From Streptosporangiaceae bacterium (lineage in GTDB: Bacteria > Actinomycetota > Actinomycetes > Streptosporangiales > Streptosporangiaceae), in contig JAFAZE010000099.1 in the NCBI GenBank assembly GCA_019239975.1, positions 1-41,536 on the forward strand: a DNA stretch of 41,536 bases. The letters are read 5' to 3'. Of this stretch, positions 31,243 through 39,778 are shown in pieces. Position 1 is the stretch's first letter. Each line of letters starts with the position of its first letter. The position numbers were made by a program, and so were the translations under genes. The notes below the pieces were generated by a model. It did no database searches. It had not been told where the DNA came from and saw nothing but the letters and a program-made list of their open reading frames with translations.

Positions 31243-32265
31243 TTGGGAACAGAGGTCGTGGTCGAGGGGCTGACGAAGTCCTTCGGCCGCAAGCCGGTCT
31301 GGCGTGACATCACGCTCACGCTGCCGGCGGGGGAGGTCAGCGTCCTGCTCGGGCCGTCGGGCACGGGCAAGACCGTGTTCCTCAAGTCCCTTGTCGGGCT
31401 GGTCAGGCCCGAACGGGGCCATGTGTACGTGGACGGCACCGACATCGTCACGGCCTCCGAACGGGAGCTGTACGCCGCCCGCCGCCTGTTCGGCGTGATG
31501 TTCCAGGATGGTGCGCTGTTCGGCTCGATGAGCCTGTACGACAACATCGCCTTCCCGCTCCGCGAGCACACGAAGCTGAAGGAGCGGCAGATCCACGACA
31601 TCGTGGTGGACAAGATGCGCCTGGTCGGCCTGGCCGGCGAGGAGGCCAAGTTCCCCGGCCAGATCTCCGGCGGGATGCGCAAGCGCGCCGGGCTCGCCCG
31701 CGCGCTGGTGCTCGACCCGCAGATCATCCTGTGCGACGAGCCGGACTCGGGCCTGGACCCGGTGCGCACCGCCTACCTGTCCCAGCTGCTGATCGACCTG
31801 AACGCGGAGATCGACGCGACGATACTGATCGTCACGCACAACATCCAGATAGCCTCGACCGTGCCGGACAACATCGGGATGCTGTTCCGCGGCGACCTGG
31901 TCGGCTTCGGCCCTCGTGAGCTGCTGCTCACCAGCGACCAGCCGGTGGTGTCGCAGTTCCTCGCCGGCCGCCGGATCGGCCCCATCGGCATGGCCGAGGA
32001 AAAGGACCTGGCGACCATGGAGAGCGAGCAGGCGCACATCGACGCCGGCCACCACGACGGTGGTTCCGGCCTTGACCACGGCCGGATCGTCCCGCAGCTC
32101 GAGCCCACCCCGGGCCTGCCGCCCCGCCGGGCGGTGCGGCGGCGCACCGACCGGGTGATGAGCATCATGCACACGCTGCCGCCCGCCGCGAGGCAGGCCA
32201 TCCTGGAGAACTTCACCCCCGCCGAGCGCGCCCGCTACGAGGCGGGCCTCGGAGCCGGGAGATGA
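31243..32265 (+). CDS. Mce-type ABC transporter ATPase (MlaF/MceG-like)
   Basis: A 340-residue ATPase that powers Mce lipid import from the cytoplasmic side. Walker A is G-P-S-G-T-G-K-T (about residues 38-45), the signature is I-S-G-G-M-R-K-R-A-G, and Walker B is I-I-L-C-D-E-P-D-S-G-L-D-P. The D-S-G-L-D-P form marks the MlaF/MceG group. A C-terminal extension of about 80 residues beyond the ABC domain is typical of actinobacterial MceG. The start is TTG at 31243 with GGAGG six bases upstream; the GTG at 31258 is an alternative. It overlaps the YrbE gene by four bases (ATGA). In mycobacteria this gene is unlinked, whereas here it heads the operon. Confidence 0.94.
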   Translation: MGTEVVVEGLTKSFGRKPVWRDITLTLPAGEVSVLLGPSGTGKTVFLKSLVGLVRPERGHVYVDGTDIVTASERELYAARRLFGVMFQDGALFGSMSLYDNIAFPLREHTKLKERQIHDIVVDKMRLVGLAGEEAKFPGQISGGMRKRAGLARALVLDPQIILCDEPDSGLDPVRTAYLSQLLIDLNAEIDATILIVTHNIQIASTVPDNIGMLFRGDLVGFGPRELLLTSDQPVVSQFLAGRRIGPIGMAEEKDLATMESEQAHIDAGHHDGGSGLDHGRIVPQLEPTPGLPPRRAVRRRTDRVMSIMHTLPPAARQAILENFTPAERARYEAGLGAGR

Positions 32266-33119
32266 CGGCGCTCGGGGATCCGAAGGGTTCCCCCGAGGGG
32301 CATGGGGGGACGGTTCCCCCCATGCCCGGGGGGGTCGCCCCCCCGGGGGCGAGCAGAGCCCTCGGGCCGCTGAGGCAGGCCGGCCAGTTCTTCATCCTGG
32401 CGGGCACGACGGCGCGGATGACGTTCAAGCGCCCGTTCCAGTTCCGCGAGTTCGTGGAGCAGTTCTGGTTCGTCGCGAGCGTGACGATCCTGCCGACCGC
32501 GCTGGTCGCGATCCCGTTCGGCGCGGTGATCGCGCTGCAGGTCGGCTCGCTGCTGAAGCAGTTCGGGGCGCAGTCGTTCACCGGCGCGGGCAGCGTCGTC
32601 GCCGTCGTCCAGCAGGCGAGCCCGCTGATCGTCGCGCTGGTGATCGCCGGCGCTGGCGGTTCGGCGATCTGCGCCGACATGGGCGCCCGCACCATCCGTG
32701 AGGAGCTGGACGCGATGGAGGTGATGGGCGTCTCGCCCATCCAGCGCCTCATCGTTCCGCGGGTCCTCGCGGTCACCGCGGTCGCCGTGCTGCTCAACGG
32801 GCTCGTCTCGGTGGTGGGCGTGCTCGGCGGCTACTTCCTCTACGTGTACGTGCAGCACGGCACGCCGGGCTCCTACCTGTCCAGCTTCTCCGCGCTCGCC
32901 CAGCTCCCGGACCTGTACATCAGCGAGATCAAGGCGCTGATCTTCGGCTTCCTCGCCGGTACGATCGCCGCGTACCGTGGCCTGCACCCGCGCCCGGGAC
33001 CCAAGGGGGTCGGCGACGCGGTGAACGAGTCCGTGGTGATCGCGTTCCTGCTGCTGTTCATCGTCAACGTCATCCTGACCGCCATCTACCTCCAGGTCGT
33101 CCCGCCGAAGGGAGCGTGA
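32262..33119 (+). CDS. yrbEA: YrbE-type permease A (MlaE family)
   Basis: A 285-residue integral membrane permease of the MlaE/YrbE family, one of two forming the inner-membrane channel of the Mce importer. Five to six hydrophobic segments begin at about residue 70 (V-T-I-L-P-T-A-L-V-A-I-P-F-G), and the conserved cytoplasmic stretch R-E-E-L-D-A-M-E-V-M-G-V is near residue 155. The first 35 residues are unusual: they are encoded by two perfect G/C hairpins (32298-32347) and look like an in-frame insertion of a palindromic element. Start at ATG 32262, overlapping the ATPase stop. Confidence 0.94.
   Translation: MTALGDPKGSPEGHGGTVPPMPGGVAPPGASRALGPLRQAGQFFILAGTTARMTFKRPFQFREFVEQFWFVASVTILPTALVAIPFGAVIALQVGSLLKQFGAQSFTGAGSVVAVVQQASPLIVALVIAGAGGSAICADMGARTIREELDAMEVMGVSPIQRLIVPRVLAVTAVAVLLNGLVSVVGVLGGYFLYVYVQHGTPGSYLSSFSALAQLPDLYISEIKALIFGFLAGTIAAYRGLHPRPGPKGVGDAVNESVVIAFLLLFIVNVILTAIYLQVVPPKGA
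32298..32347. repeat. Double perfect hairpin inside the yrbEA coding region
   Basis: GGGCATGGGGGGA (32298-32310) pairs with TCCCCCCATGCCC (32315-32327) around CGGT. Overlapping it by three bases, CCCGGGGGGG (32325-32334) pairs with CCCCCCCGGG (32338-32347) around TCG. Both are mismatch-free and lie in frame within the non-conserved N-terminus of the permease. Confidence 0.9.
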
Positions 33120-33123
33120 GCCG

Positions 33124-34041
33124 ATGACCGTGACCAGGCCGCCGGCCGGGCCCCCGCCGGCGCCGCCGCCGCCGGCCCCGCCGCCGGCAACGCCCCCGGC
33201 ACCCGGCGGCGCGGCCGCCGGGCTGGCCGGGGCCGCCGGCCGCTCGCTGTCCTGGCTGGACGTCCTCGGCGATCAGCTCGCGTTCTACGTCCGCTCGCTG
33301 CTGTGGCTGCCGCGCGCGGCGCGGCGGTACCGCAAGGAGACCCTGCGGCTGATGTCGGAGGTCGCCTTCGGCAGCGGCGGCCTCGCGCTGATCGGCGGCT
33401 CGGTCATCGTGATGATCGGCATGACGCTGGCCACCGGCATCGTCGTCGGCCTGCAGGGCTACTACGCGCTGAACCAGATCGGCGCCGCCGCGTTCACCGG
33501 GTTCATCTCCGCCTACTTCAACACCCGGGAGATCGCCCCGCTGGTCGCCGGGCTCGCGCTGTCCGCGACCGTCGGCGCCGGGTTCACCGCGCAGCTCGGC
33601 TCGATGCGGATCAACGAGGAGATCGACGCGCTCGAGGGCATGGGCGTGCCCAGCCTGCCTTACCTGGTCACCACGCGGATCATCGCCGGCGTCACCGCGA
33701 TCATCCCGTTGTACGCGATCGGCCTGCTCAGCTCGTACTTCGCCTCCCGCGAGGTGACCGTGCTGTTCAACGGGCAGTCCACCGGCACCTACGACCACTA
33801 CTTCGGCCTGTTCCTCTCGCCGGTGGACGTGCTGTGGTCGTTCGTCAAGGTGCTGATCTTCTCCACGATGGTGATCTGCATCCACTGCTACTACGGGTAC
33901 CGGGCCGAGGGCGGCCCCGCCGGGGTGGGCGTGGCCGTCGGCCGGGCGGTGCGCACCGCGATCGTGGTGATCAACGTCGTCGACTTCTTCATGTCGCTGG
34001 CGATCTGGGGCGCGACCACGACCGTGCGGGTGACCGGGTGA
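33124..34041 (+). CDS. yrbEB: YrbE-type permease B (MlaE family)
   Basis: A 305-residue partner of the preceding permease. A Pro/Ala-rich tail of about 40 residues precedes the MlaE core (I-G-G-S-V-I-V-M-I-G-M-T-L-A-T-G). The conserved R-I-N-E-E-I-D-A-L-E-G-M-G-V loop couples to the ATPase. Actinobacterial mce operons always carry two YrbE genes, and this one is the B position by order. It starts four bases after the yrbEA stop. GGGAGCG ahead of the ATG overlaps the upstream gene. Confidence 0.94.
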   Translation: MTVTRPPAGPPPAPPPPAPPPATPPAPGGAAAGLAGAAGRSLSWLDVLGDQLAFYVRSLLWLPRAARRYRKETLRLMSEVAFGSGGLALIGGSVIVMIGMTLATGIVVGLQGYYALNQIGAAAFTGFISAYFNTREIAPLVAGLALSATVGAGFTAQLGSMRINEEIDALEGMGVPSLPYLVTTRIIAGVTAIIPLYAIGLLSSYFASREVTVLFNGQSTGTYDHYFGLFLSPVDVLWSFVKVLIFSTMVICIHCYYGYRAEGGPAGVGVAVGRAVRTAIVVINVVDFFMSLAIWGATTTVRVTG

Positions 34042-34054
34042 GGGGAGGCAGCAC

Positions 34055-35341
34055 ATGAACCCGGGGCGCGGCTGGCACAAGGCCAGGCGGCGGCTGGCCG
34101 GCCTGGTGCTGCTCGCCGCGCTCGGCGGCCTCGTCGTGCTGTCGGTGGCGCTGTTCAACAAGGACTTCACCCAGGTCACGATCGTGACTCTGTACACGGA
34201 CTCGACCGGCAACGAGATGAACCTGAACGCCGACGTGATGGTCCGCGGCGTCATCGTCGGCGAGGTGCGCTCGATCACCTCGGACGGCAGCGGCGCGCGC
34301 CTCGGCCTGGCGATCGATCCTTCCGCCGCCCGGGCGCTCCCGGCCAACGTGACCGCGCAGATGCTGCCGACCACGCTGTTCGGCCAGCGCTACGTGGAGC
34401 TGGTCGAGCCGGCCACCCCGTCCGCGCTGTCGCTCGCCGACAGCCGGGCGATCAGCCAGGACAGGTCGGCCGACGCCATCGAGGTGGAGAAGGTGCTGAA
34501 CGACCTGGAGCCGATGCTGACCGCGGTCCAGCCGGAGAAACTGTCGGCCACGCTCAGCGCGCTCGCCGCCGCGCTGCAGGGCAGGGGCCCCGAGCTCGGC
34601 CAGACCCTCGTCCAGCTCGACGCCTACCTGCGCCAGCTCAACCCGCGGCTGCCCGCGCTGGACGCCGACATCCGCGAGCTGATCCAGGTCACCAGCACCT
34701 ACAGCCGGGCGGCGCCGTCCCTGGTGCAGGCGCTGCGCGACTTCAGCGTGACCAGCCAGACGATCGCGTCCGAGGCGTCGAACCTGGACTCGCTGTTCTC
34801 CACCGTCACCGCCGCTTCCCAGAACCTCAGCACGTTCCTGCAAAACAACCAGCAGGTCATCATCTCGCTGGCTGCCACCAGCCAGACCACCCTGCAGACG
34901 CTGGCCAGGTACTCCGCGGAGTTCCCGTGCATCTCCCAGGGCCTGTCCGACTTCGTCCCGAACTCGGACAGGGTGCTCGGCGCGGGCACCGGCCAGCCGG
35001 GGCTGCACATCACCGTGCACCCGGTGCAGTCCATGGGCAGCTACCGCCCCGGCGCCGACACCCCCCGCTACGGAGACGACCTGGGCCCCCACTGCTACAC
35101 CGTTCCGTTTGGTGGCATCCAGCTGAATGACGGCACCAGCCAGGCAAGTTCCACCCCGGCCACCGCCACGGCCCGCACCGTCCCGGCCGCGGGCCTCGGG
35201 CTGCCGAACTCGCCGCAGGAGAACGAGCTGATCAACGAGATCGTCTCGCCGGAGCTCAACGTGGCGCCGTCCCGGCTGCCGTCCTGGTCCAGCGTGCTGC
35301 TCGGCCCGGTGTACCGCGGAACGACGGTGGGTGTCCGGTGA
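34055..35341 (+). CDS. mceA: Mce family protein MceA
   Basis: A 428-residue subunit of the periplasm-spanning Mce tunnel. One N-terminal membrane anchor (about residues 14-34) is followed by the MCE domain (about 38-120, with N-A-D-V-M-V-R-G-V-I-V-G-E-V and Q-R-Y-V-E-L-V). A long helical region typical of the needle coiled coil comes next, then a flexible Pro/Thr-rich tail. GGGGAGG precedes the ATG. Its stop overlaps the next start by four bases (GTGA). Substrates of mce systems include sterols, fatty acids and other lipids; which one applies here is not visible. Confidence 0.95.
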   Translation: MNPGRGWHKARRRLAGLVLLAALGGLVVLSVALFNKDFTQVTIVTLYTDSTGNEMNLNADVMVRGVIVGEVRSITSDGSGARLGLAIDPSAARALPANVTAQMLPTTLFGQRYVELVEPATPSALSLADSRAISQDRSADAIEVEKVLNDLEPMLTAVQPEKLSATLSALAAALQGRGPELGQTLVQLDAYLRQLNPRLPALDADIRELIQVTSTYSRAAPSLVQALRDFSVTSQTIASEASNLDSLFSTVTAASQNLSTFLQNNQQVIISLAATSQTTLQTLARYSAEFPCISQGLSDFVPNSDRVLGAGTGQPGLHITVHPVQSMGSYRPGADTPRYGDDLGPHCYTVPFGGIQLNDGTSQASSTPATATARTVPAAGLGLPNSPQENELINEIVSPELNVAPSRLPSWSSVLLGPVYRGTTVGVR

Positions 35342-36375
35342 CGCGGGCGGGCCACCGGTCCATCACCAGGCCGCTGATCTACTCGGTGATCTTCATCGTC
35401 ATCACCGTGGCCGCCACCACCGTGCTCGCGCTGTCCATCGCCAACACCAGCGTCGGCGGCGGAGGCGGCTACTACGCCACGTTCACCGACGTCACGGGGC
35501 TGAACACGGGCGACGACGTGGACATCGCGGGCGTCCGGATCGGCCAGGTCACCTCGATCGGCGTGACCGGCAGGAACCTCGCCCGGGTCGGCTTCACCGT
35601 CCAGGGCGGCCGGCAGCTGCCGGCGTCGGCCACCGCCACGATCTTCTACAGGAACCTGGTCGGCCAGCGGTACATCGAGCTCGGCCAGGGCGCCGGGCCG
35701 GTCGGGCAGCTGCTGCCGCCGAACGGGACGATACCCCTCAGCCAGACCACGCCGGCGCTGAACCTGACCCAGCTGTTCAACGGGTTCCAGCCGCTGTTCG
35801 AGGCGCTGTCGCCGGGCGACGTCAACCAGCTCGCCACCGAGATCATCCAGGTGTTCCAGGGAGAGGGCACCACGGTGGACAGCCTCGTCTCCTCCGTCGG
35901 CACGCTGACCACCACGCTGGCGGCCAAGGACAAGGTCATCGACGCGGTGATAAGAAACCTCAACCAGGTGGTGACCACGGTCGACGTCCGCGGCACCGAG
36001 CTGGGCGACCTGGTGACCACGCTGCAGCAGCTGGTGTCCGGGCTGGCCGCCGACCGGCAGCCGATCGGCAGCGCGATCGGCGCGATCGGCGGCCTGACCC
36101 GCGCCACCGCCGGCCTGCTGCAGCAGGCCAACCCGCCGCTGCAGGCAGACATCGCGAACCTCGGGGCGCTGGCGGGCACGCTGGCCGACAACACCGGCCC
36201 GCTCAACACGTTCCTGCAGAACTGGCCGGTCAAGGAGCAGCGCATCGCGCGGATCGCCTCCTACGGGTCCTGGCTCAACCTGTACGAGTGCGAGGCGTCC
36301 GTGTCCGGGGTCCAGCAGAAGTTCGGCCCCGTGCCGCACGGCATCCCGGTGACCGCGCCGAGGTGCCAGCCATGA
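35338..36375 (+). CDS. mceB: Mce family protein MceB
   Basis: 345 residues. Anchor at about 13-36 (S-V-I-F-I-V-I-T-V-A-A), MCE domain at about 42-120 (Y-A-T-F-T-D-V-T-G-L-N-T-G-D-D-V then I-A-G-V-R-I-G-Q-V) and helical tunnel domain to about 300. The GTG start overlaps the mceA stop, and the stop overlaps mceC as ATGA. Such overlaps run through the whole operon, which fits equal dosage of the six subunits in a hetero-hexamer. Confidence 0.94.
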   Translation: MTRAGHRSITRPLIYSVIFIVITVAATTVLALSIANTSVGGGGGYYATFTDVTGLNTGDDVDIAGVRIGQVTSIGVTGRNLARVGFTVQGGRQLPASATATIFYRNLVGQRYIELGQGAGPVGQLLPPNGTIPLSQTTPALNLTQLFNGFQPLFEALSPGDVNQLATEIIQVFQGEGTTVDSLVSSVGTLTTTLAAKDKVIDAVIRNLNQVVTTVDVRGTELGDLVTTLQQLVSGLAADRQPIGSAIGAIGGLTRATAGLLQQANPPLQADIANLGALAGTLADNTGPLNTFLQNWPVKEQRIARIASYGSWLNLYECEASVSGVQQKFGPVPHGIPVTAPRCQP

Positions 36376-37478
36376 CCGCCCCGCCAGCGCAGCGCCCCGG
36401 GCCCCCGGCGCCCCCGCCGCCCCCCCGCCCGCGCCGGCCCCGCCCCTCGCGCCGCAAGATCGCGCGCCCGCGCATCAGGCCGCTGCGCGAGCGCAACCCG
36501 GTCGCGGTGGCGATCGCCGGGCTGGTCCTCATCGCGGCGATCGCATGGGTCGCGTTCAACGCGAACAACCTGCCGTTCATCGGCGGCGGCACCGGCTACA
36601 CCGCGTACTTCACCGAAGCCGCCGGCCTCACCCCCGGCAACGAGGTGCGGATCGCCGGCGTCACGGTGGGCCGGGTCACCGGCGTGTCGCTCGCCGGGAA
36701 CCAGGTCAAGGTCACGTTCGAGGTGAAGGGCGCCTGGGTCGGCGACGAGTCCACGGCGGCCATCGAGATCAGGACGATCCTCGGCGCCAAGTACCTCGCG
36801 CTCGACCCGCTCGGCGCGGCCAGCCAGGACCCGTCGCAGCCCATCCCGGCCAGCCGCACCGCGTCGCCGTACGACGTCACCCAGGCCTTCAACCAGCTCG
36901 GCAGCGTGTTCCAGCAGCTCGACACCGCCACCGTGGCGAAGTCGCTGGAGTCGATCGCCGCCGCGTTCGCGAACACCCCGCCGGCCGTGCACCAGGCGCT
37001 GACCGGCCTGGCCTCGCTGTCGGGCGCCATCGCGTCGCAGGAGACCGAGATCGCCTCGCTGCTGCGCGGGACCAGCGGGGTGACGTCGACGCTCGCGAGC
37101 GAGGACACCGAGTTCCAGAAGCTGTTCAGCGACGGCAACCTGCTGCTGGCCGAGCTCGAGCAGCAGCAGCAGGCGATCGGCTCGCTGCTGACCGGCACTC
37201 AGGCGCTCGCCACCCAGCTGTCCGCCCTGGTCAACAACGACAACGCGACGCTGGCGCCGATGCTGGCCAGGCTGAGCCAGGTGACTTCGGTGCTCGAGCA
37301 GAATCAGGCGAACCTGAACCAGGCGCTGCAGCTCGCCGGGCCGTACGCGAACCTGCTCGGCAACGCGGTCGGCAACGGGCGGTGGTTCGACGCCTACCTG
37401 TGCGGGCTGATCCCGAGGTCGTACGGCGGCACCCAGCCGGCCGGCGGATGCATGCCGCCGAAGGCGGGAGGTGGCTGA
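36372..37478 (+). CDS. mceC: Mce family protein MceC
   Basis: 368 residues. A very basic Pro/Arg-rich cytoplasmic tail (about 1-42, repeated P-P-P and R-R-P-R) precedes the anchor (about 46-63). The MCE domain follows (Y-T-A-Y-F-T-E-A-A-G-L-T-P-G-N-E-V-R-I-A-G-V) at about 75-155, then the helical domain with the E-Q-Q-Q-Q-A segment. Two cysteines close to the C-terminus (Y-L-C-G and G-G-C-M) may form a disulfide. Start at ATG 36372, overlapping mceB; the longer open frame upstream is a shadow of mceB. Confidence 0.94.
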   Translation: MTAPPAQRPGPPAPPPPPRPRRPRPSRRKIARPRIRPLRERNPVAVAIAGLVLIAAIAWVAFNANNLPFIGGGTGYTAYFTEAAGLTPGNEVRIAGVTVGRVTGVSLAGNQVKVTFEVKGAWVGDESTAAIEIRTILGAKYLALDPLGAASQDPSQPIPASRTASPYDVTQAFNQLGSVFQQLDTATVAKSLESIAAAFANTPPAVHQALTGLASLSGAIASQETEIASLLRGTSGVTSTLASEDTEFQKLFSDGNLLLAELEQQQQAIGSLLTGTQALATQLSALVNNDNATLAPMLARLSQVTSVLEQNQANLNQALQLAGPYANLLGNAVGNGRWFDAYLCGLIPRSYGGTQPAGGCMPPKAGGG

Positions 37479-38698
37479 TGGGGACACCGGCACGCGCGCC
37501 CGGCGCCCGGCCCGGCACGGGAACCACCTGGCCGTTCGGCAACTGGAAGCTGAGCCGGGGCGGCCCGGTGCTGTCCAGCCGCGGGCGGGTGGTCGCGGCG
37601 CTCATCACCGTCTGCTTCCTGCTCGCGGCCGGGATCACCGGCGCCGTGCTCACGTTCGGCGGGCCGGGCACCAACCAGTACACCGCGTACTTCAGCGAGG
37701 CGGTCGGCGTGTACCCCGGCTCCGGCGTGGACGTCCTCGGCGTGCGGGTCGGCACGATCGACTCGGTGCAGCCCGCCGGCCGGTACGTCAGGGTCGTCAT
37801 GTCGGTGAACTCCGGTGTGCCGGTGCCCGCGGCGGCGGACGCGGTGGTGATCGTGCCCAGCGTGATCGCCGACCGGTACATCCAGCTGTCGCCGCCGTAC
37901 ACCGGTGGCCCGCGGCTCGCCGGCAACGCGACGATCCCGGCCAGCCGCACCGCCACCCCGGTGGAGATCGACCAGCTGTACGGCGCGCTCACCAAGTTCG
38001 CCCAGGACCTGGGGCCCAACGGGGTCAACGCGCACGGCGCGCTGTCCGACACGCTGAACGTGGGCGCGAAGAACCTGAGCGGCAACGGCGCCGCGCTCGG
38101 CACGATGATCCGCAACCTGAGCCAGCTCTACCAGACGCTCCAGGGGTCGGAAGGCAACTTCTTCGGCACGATCGGCAACCTCGAGCAGTTCACCGCGATG
38201 CTGAAGGCCAGCGACGGCCAGGTGCGGGCGGTACAGAACCAGCTCGCGTCGGTGTCGGCGTTCCTCGCGGCGATGAGACAGCAGCTGGCCGCCGCGCTGA
38301 ACGAGCTGGCCACGGCGCTGAACCAGGTGCAGGCGTTCATCGCGAACAACCGGTCCGCGCTGACGACCAACATCACCCGGCTGGAGGCCATCACCCAGAT
38401 CCTCGTCAACCAGCGCGCGTCGCTGGCGCAGGCGCTGCGGGCCCTGCCGCTCGCCGCGGACAACCTGCTGAACGCGTACGACCCGGCGAACGGCATGCTG
38501 GTCGGCCGCGGTGACCTGAACGAGCTGTCCATGGGCCGGTGCTCGTACCTCACCAACCCGTCGCAGAGGGGCTGCCCGGCCGGCTCGGGCGGCGCGGCGC
38601 CGGGCGGGGCGCCTGCGGGCGGCGCGCCGGCGCCGCTGCCGCTGCCCGCCAACGGCGCCGCGTCCGCCGTTGCCCCCGGCTCGGGAGGCGCGCCGTGA
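37478..38698 (+). CDS. mceD: Mce family protein MceD
   Basis: 406 residues. Anchor at about 36-60, MCE domain at about 67-150 (Y-T-A-Y-F-S-E-A-V-G-V-Y-P-G-S-G-V-D-V-L-G-V-R-V-G), long helical tunnel part to about 330, then an Ala/Gly/Pro-rich C-terminal tail of about 50 residues, as is common in the D position. It overlaps mceC by one base (TGATG) with GGGAGGTGG upstream. Confidence 0.94.
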   Translation: MGTPARAPGARPGTGTTWPFGNWKLSRGGPVLSSRGRVVAALITVCFLLAAGITGAVLTFGGPGTNQYTAYFSEAVGVYPGSGVDVLGVRVGTIDSVQPAGRYVRVVMSVNSGVPVPAAADAVVIVPSVIADRYIQLSPPYTGGPRLAGNATIPASRTATPVEIDQLYGALTKFAQDLGPNGVNAHGALSDTLNVGAKNLSGNGAALGTMIRNLSQLYQTLQGSEGNFFGTIGNLEQFTAMLKASDGQVRAVQNQLASVSAFLAAMRQQLAAALNELATALNQVQAFIANNRSALTTNITRLEAITQILVNQRASLAQALRALPLAADNLLNAYDPANGMLVGRGDLNELSMGRCSYLTNPSQRGCPAGSGGAAPGGAPAGGAPAPLPLPANGAASAVAPGSGGAP

Positions 38699-39762
38699 TG
38701 CGGCGCGCGGCCGCCCTCGCCCTCGCCGGCCTGCTCGGCGCGGCCGCGATCACCGGGTGCGGCTCCTCGTCCGGCTTCCAGGGCATCTACAGCCTGCCGC
38801 TGCCCGGCGGCCCGCCGCTCGGCCCGCACCCGTACACGGTCAAGGCGGTCTTCGCCAACGTCGTCGACCTGGTGCCGCACGCCACGGTGCGGGTCAACGA
38901 CGTAGCGGTCGGCCAGGTGACGGGCCTGTCGGTGCCCAGCGGGAGCTGGGACGCCACGGTCACCATGGTGGTCAACGGCAGCGTCCGGCTGCCGGCCAAC
39001 ACGACCGCCCAGCTCGCGTCCTCCAGCCTGCTCGGTGAGGAGTACGTGGCGCTCGGCCCGCCGCCGGGCGTGCCGGCGCAGGGCACGCTGGCCGGCGGGG
39101 CCACCATCCCGCTGCAGTCGACGACCGCGAACGTGACCGTCGAGCAGGTCCTCGGCGCCCTGTCCATGCTGCTGAACGGCGGCGGCCTCGCCCAGGTCCA
39201 CACGATCACCGCCCAGCTGAACGACGCGCTGCGTGGCAACGAGCCGCAGGTTCGGTCGCTGCTCACCCAGATCGCCAGCCTCGTGCGGAACCTGAACGCG
39301 CACCGGTCGGACATCACCTCCGCGCTGGACGGGCTGAACCAGCTCTCCGCGACGCTGGCCGCGCGCGACCGGCAGATCGGCTACGTGCTCGACAACCTGC
39401 AGCCCGGGCTTTCGGTGCTGAGCTCCGAGCGCGCCCAGCTCGTCACGATGCTGAACGCGCTGAACACGCTGTCCGGCGTCGCGGTGTCCACGATCAGCCG
39501 CAGCCAGAAGACCTTCGTCGCCGACCTGACCGCGCTGCAGCCGGTGCTGCGCAATCTGGCCGACGCGGGCAGCGCGCTGCCCAGGTCGCTGCAGGTGCTG
39601 TTCACCTACCCGTTCACCGACCAGGTGCTGAACGACCTCAAGGGCGACTACCTGAACGCCTTCCTGAACGTGACCGCGCAGAGGGGGACCTGCGTGTACG
39701 CGCCGCTCGTCCCGGGCAGGGTGTCCACGCCCAGCAAGCAGATCTGCCCGCCGCAGAAATGA
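38698..39762 (+). CDS. mceE: Mce family lipoprotein MceE
   Basis: 354 residues. Unlike its siblings it begins with a lipoprotein signal peptide: M-R-R, a hydrophobic core, and the lipobox A-I-T-G-C with Cys21 as the lipidation site. This is the E-position (LprK-like) subunit. MCE domain at about 45-125 (V-K-A-V-F-A-N-V-V-D-L-V-P-H-A-T-V-R-V), then the helical region with L-N-A-L-N-T-L-S-G-V-A. It overlaps mceD by one base (TGATG). Confidence 0.95.
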   Translation: MRRAAALALAGLLGAAAITGCGSSSGFQGIYSLPLPGGPPLGPHPYTVKAVFANVVDLVPHATVRVNDVAVGQVTGLSVPSGSWDATVTMVVNGSVRLPANTTAQLASSSLLGEEYVALGPPPGVPAQGTLAGGATIPLQSTTANVTVEQVLGALSMLLNGGGLAQVHTITAQLNDALRGNEPQVRSLLTQIASLVRNLNAHRSDITSALDGLNQLSATLAARDRQIGYVLDNLQPGLSVLSSERAQLVTMLNALNTLSGVAVSTISRSQKTFVADLTALQPVLRNLADAGSALPRSLQVLFTYPFTDQVLNDLKGDYLNAFLNVTAQRGTCVYAPLVPGRVSTPSKQICPPQK

Positions 39763-39778
39763 TGAGAGCGGTGATCCG

